Origin: Malurus cyaneus samueli
Taxonomy: Eukaryota; Chordata; Aves; Passeriformes; Maluridae
Assembly: GCA_009741485.1 (NCBI GenBank)
Contig: CM019220.1
Coordinates: forward strand, 1,041,781 to 1,105,780
DNA length: 64,000 nt
Direction of reading: 5' to 3'
In this document: piece by piece, positions 61,398 through 64,000 of the stretch
Layout: each line of letters opens with the position of its first letter
Numbering within the stretch: the first letter of the stretch is position 1
Position numbers and translations under genes: made by a program
Notes under the pieces: model-generated
Database searches by the model: none
Told to the model about the DNA's origin: nothing
The model's input: the letters and a program-made list of their open reading frames with translations, nothing else

Positions 61398-61640
61398 GAA
61401 TGGAGTAACAGAGTCATTTAGGATGGAAAAGCCCTCTAAGGTCAGAGTTGAACCATCACCAGCTCTGCCAAGGTCACAACTGCCCCAAATGCCACATCCA
61501 CATGGTTTTGGAATCCCTCCAGGGATGGGAGCTCCACCTCTGTCCTGGGAAGCCTCTTCCAAGCTTGGCCATGACTTCCATGAAGAAATTTTCTCCAATA
61601 CCCAGCCTGAACCTCCCCAATCACAACTTGAGAAGAGACT
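61398..61640 (-). mobile_element. CR1 LINE 3' fragment
   Basis: Minus-strand CR1: GGAATGGAGTAACAGAGTC, CCCTCTAAGGTCAGAGTTGA, CTCCAGGGATGGGAGCTCCA and AGCCTGAACCTCCCCAATCA. Confidence 0.9.
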
Positions 61641-61828
61641 GACCCCCACCTTCTGCTCCATCTTTTCCTCCAGCTCCAACAAAATTTGAGGGAGGGATTC
61701 ACCTTTGAGCCTGTTTTGGTTTCTGAGCCCAGGGAAGGATGAATGTTCTTACAGCACTTCAGAAATCCACATGGAATCCAAATTCCACTCTCTTGTTTAC
61801 TTGTCTATGAATTATGCCTGGAAATTAC

Positions 61829-62129
61829 CTAAATTTATTTGCAACTAGTTGAGCATCTTGTGATTCATAGGTGTCTTCCCAGTAGTACCGCAGTAGATGG
61901 TTACTCACATCTAGCAAAGCCTCCGAAATTTTATTTTCAAGCTGCAGGCTGTGAAGTGGGATTGACAGTTGCTGAAATTTATGGCATTTGTAGTTGTAAA
62001 AGAAAATGTATTTGAAGCAGCACCCAACTGTGTTTGGATTATAGGTTATACACCCAGAGCACTTGTGACATTTCTGTGCTACCCCAAGTGGAGAAGGAAG
62101 ATGAGAAATCACCACCTGAAGATTTGGGT
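61829..62129 (-). CDS. Candidate internal exon of an unknown minus-strand gene
   Basis: A 301 bp minus-strand segment that behaves like an internal coding exon. It is preceded by CCCCTTCTTTCAG (acceptor) and followed by a TTTAG|GTAATT donor at 61,829|61,828, and it is open throughout: 99 whole codons, entering with two bases and leaving with two bases of split codons. The only downstream stop in frame lies in the donor (GTAA), as expected for a real exon edge. The peptide has a cysteine cluster (CHKCSGCITYNPNTVGCC) and a hydrophilic end (ISEALLDVSNHLLRYYWEDT). It is not CR1 and I cannot name the family. The cysteine spacing might suggest metal binding, but that is inference. Confidence 0.42.
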
Positions 62130-63736
62130 CTGAAAGAAGGGGTCTAGAAGTTGGCAAAAACTGCTCTTAAAATTCTCCCCCCTCGTTTAGCAGAATGGGG
62201 TGATTTAAAATGCCATTCTGAGATTGACGTGAAAATTTGAAGCCTGTATCAGCGACTGTTATGTAAATGGCTCTTGAAAAGTCTCTGGATCATTTACTCA
62301 GAGGTGTATTTAAAGGAGGAAATGACTTATTCATACATTGTTTCATGAACTCATACTGTGATTTTTTTTTTTTTCCTTTTCCCAAGCTACTTGAAAGGGA
62401 GCTCGAAGGATTCTGAGAGCGCAGAAAGCCACGTGATAAACAGGGGCAGCAGAGCGGGTACAAAGGTGACAGGGAAACAAAACCTGGTGATAAATATCAA
62501 AAAACCAACTGAGACAACAAAACAACCTGAATTAAACTGCTGAACCAAGCCTTGGCTTGAGATCTTTTCGCTGGGAATGTCAGAAATTCTTTCAGGACTT
62601 TGACTTGTGAACAAATTATCGCTTCCAGGGAACGTGTTCTGGTAATATCCACCTGTCTTAGGCATCATTCTGGGGTTAACTCTTGCTTAGAAAGGATTTT
62701 GTTCTTTTTATAGGGTATTGAGTGTTTTTAATCCTTTAGAAATTGGTCCTTCCTTAAAAAAAAATAATCTGGGAGCCTCTGGTTACCTCAGTCCTGTGAC
62801 CCATGTGATTACCTGGATAATGAGCAAGGAGAGACCAACGCAAAGATCCTTCCCATAATACCACGGCTGACCCCAGTTCCACAATAATGTATTTGTGATT
62901 TGATTTATTCTTTCTAGAAATCTTTTTAATACGTCTTTATTGCTTCTGATTTAATTAATCCCTTTCCAGTTCTTCTTTATCTGAGTTGTTCTGTTTATCC
63001 AGCAGCTCATGCAGCCACAAGGTTATTGTGGCTCAGAGGAGCTTTACATGTTTTCTACCTTTGGCTAGAAGGGTTTTCTGTTGGTTTTTTAATACTTTCT
63101 GAATTCCCATATGGTTCAGGTCTGAGGGAAACATCAAACCATCTCTTTTAAAAGAATCTTGGTAGAGAAATATTCATAAAGGAAACTCAGTTTGCTGTAA
63201 TTGCCCCGTTTGTGCATCAGGCTTGTGTTGGAAGCTGTGTCCATGCCAGAAAGGCACCATGGAATATGTTCAATTGGCTATTTCTGCTCCTCTGAAGCTG
63301 AAATTGAGGTATTAAACTCACCACGGGCTTTTCTTTAGGCTCAGATTAATTTCTAAGTTAACAAATACTAGCACCAGCTCTAATTTTGCATTTAGGCTTA
63401 ACTTTGAGAACACTTTTATTCTTTTCAAATTATTTTGCTGCATATAAATCATTGCAGATCAGTTTGGGTGGAAAATAAAGTCTGAAAAAGGCTAAATCTT
63501 GAATGCAATGAAAATATATCTTTATATCTGATGGAGCAAATGCCCAGAGGGAATAGATTTAATTCATCAAGGAGGGGTTTTCAAATGCTTTTGTCTTCTG
63601 CCCTCTCACAGACAAATTTTGGCACGAAAAGAAGGCTCTGCAGCTCAGTGTGATCAATAACTTGAGTGCTTTCCTCAGGCTCCTTCAGGCTGGGTTTTAA
63701 TTTGGTGTCTGTCTGGAATCTGTGCAAACCCTGCCA
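62130..63736. other. Non-coding stretch, AT-rich
   Basis: If the exon at 61,829-62,129 is real, this would be its upstream intron. No repeats or exons are recognised. A short T run lies at about 62,362-62,374. Confidence 0.55.
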
Positions 63737-63835
63737 GAATCACGGAATCATCGAGGGGAGAAAAGAACCCCCAGGACCATCAGGTCCCACTTTTGGCTGA
63801 ATCCCTCCATGTCTGACCATTCAGTCAATAAATTT
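63737..63835 (-). mobile_element. CR1 3' end
   Basis: Minus-strand CR1 tip: AGAATCACGGAATCATCGAG then AACCCCCAGGACCATCAGGT and CATGTCTGACCATT. Diverged. Confidence 0.72.
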
Positions 63836-64000
63836 TGGCTAATATCAAATCCTGGCAAACTTGAGAGAGGAATTTGGTCTGGAAAGAGGAAGAGTTGTTA
63901 GAAGGATGTCTCTGGCTCTGTGCAGGTGTGGAAAGATTGGTTTGTTCTGGTTTTGGGAGTGCAGAGAAGGAGGGTGCCCTTCCTTCAGTTTGTAAAAAAT

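Noticed and set aside
1..64000. tRNA, rRNA or small nuclear RNA genes
   Set aside because: No promoter boxes or recognisable RNA gene sequences were noticed by eye; a covariance-model scan could not be run.

Overview
The window looks like non-coding DNA from a bird, most probably a passerine. The evidence is a background of many short 5'-truncated CR1 LINE 3' ends in both orientations, a pair of LTR-like elements with target-site duplications, simple repeats, and no convincing long gene. There is no bacterial, viral or mobile-system gene cluster. Long open frames are mostly CR1 readthrough or chance frames; nearly all of those in the duplicated part are broken or shifted between the two copies.

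Layout. About 1-12,380 and 13,769-26,255 are two copies of the same ~12.4 kb segment in direct orientation. A third, partial copy of the first ~635 bp lies at 13,053-13,689. Linkers at 12,381-13,052 and 13,690-13,768 join the copies. Single N characters at 13,848, 16,604 and 33,908 mark assembly joins. The left copy is shorter mainly through scattered one-base losses, so a false duplication from unpolished long-read or gap-filled sequence is at least as likely as a real tandem duplication. Each copy carries the same five CR1 fragments and a large inverted repeat (arms ~140 bp).

From 26,256 to the end the sequence is single copy. It holds about 18 further CR1 fragments, two inverted copies of a ~430 bp LTR-like element (30,961-31,384 and 46,537-46,968), AT-rich blocks that look like conserved non-coding elements (best: 35,720-36,330; also 36,620-36,835 and 43,430-43,690, with another at 6,905-7,260 in the duplicated part), a polypurine tract and several microsatellites. 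Three minus-strand open segments at 46.0, 55.2 and 61.8 kb have splice-like borders and protein-like composition. They may be exons of an unrecognised minus-strand gene, but no product can be named.

Overall I read this as intergenic or intronic sequence with possible regulatory elements. No previously undescribed system is convincingly visible. The points most worth checking are the duplication, the LTR-like pair, the candidate exons and the conserved-looking blocks.
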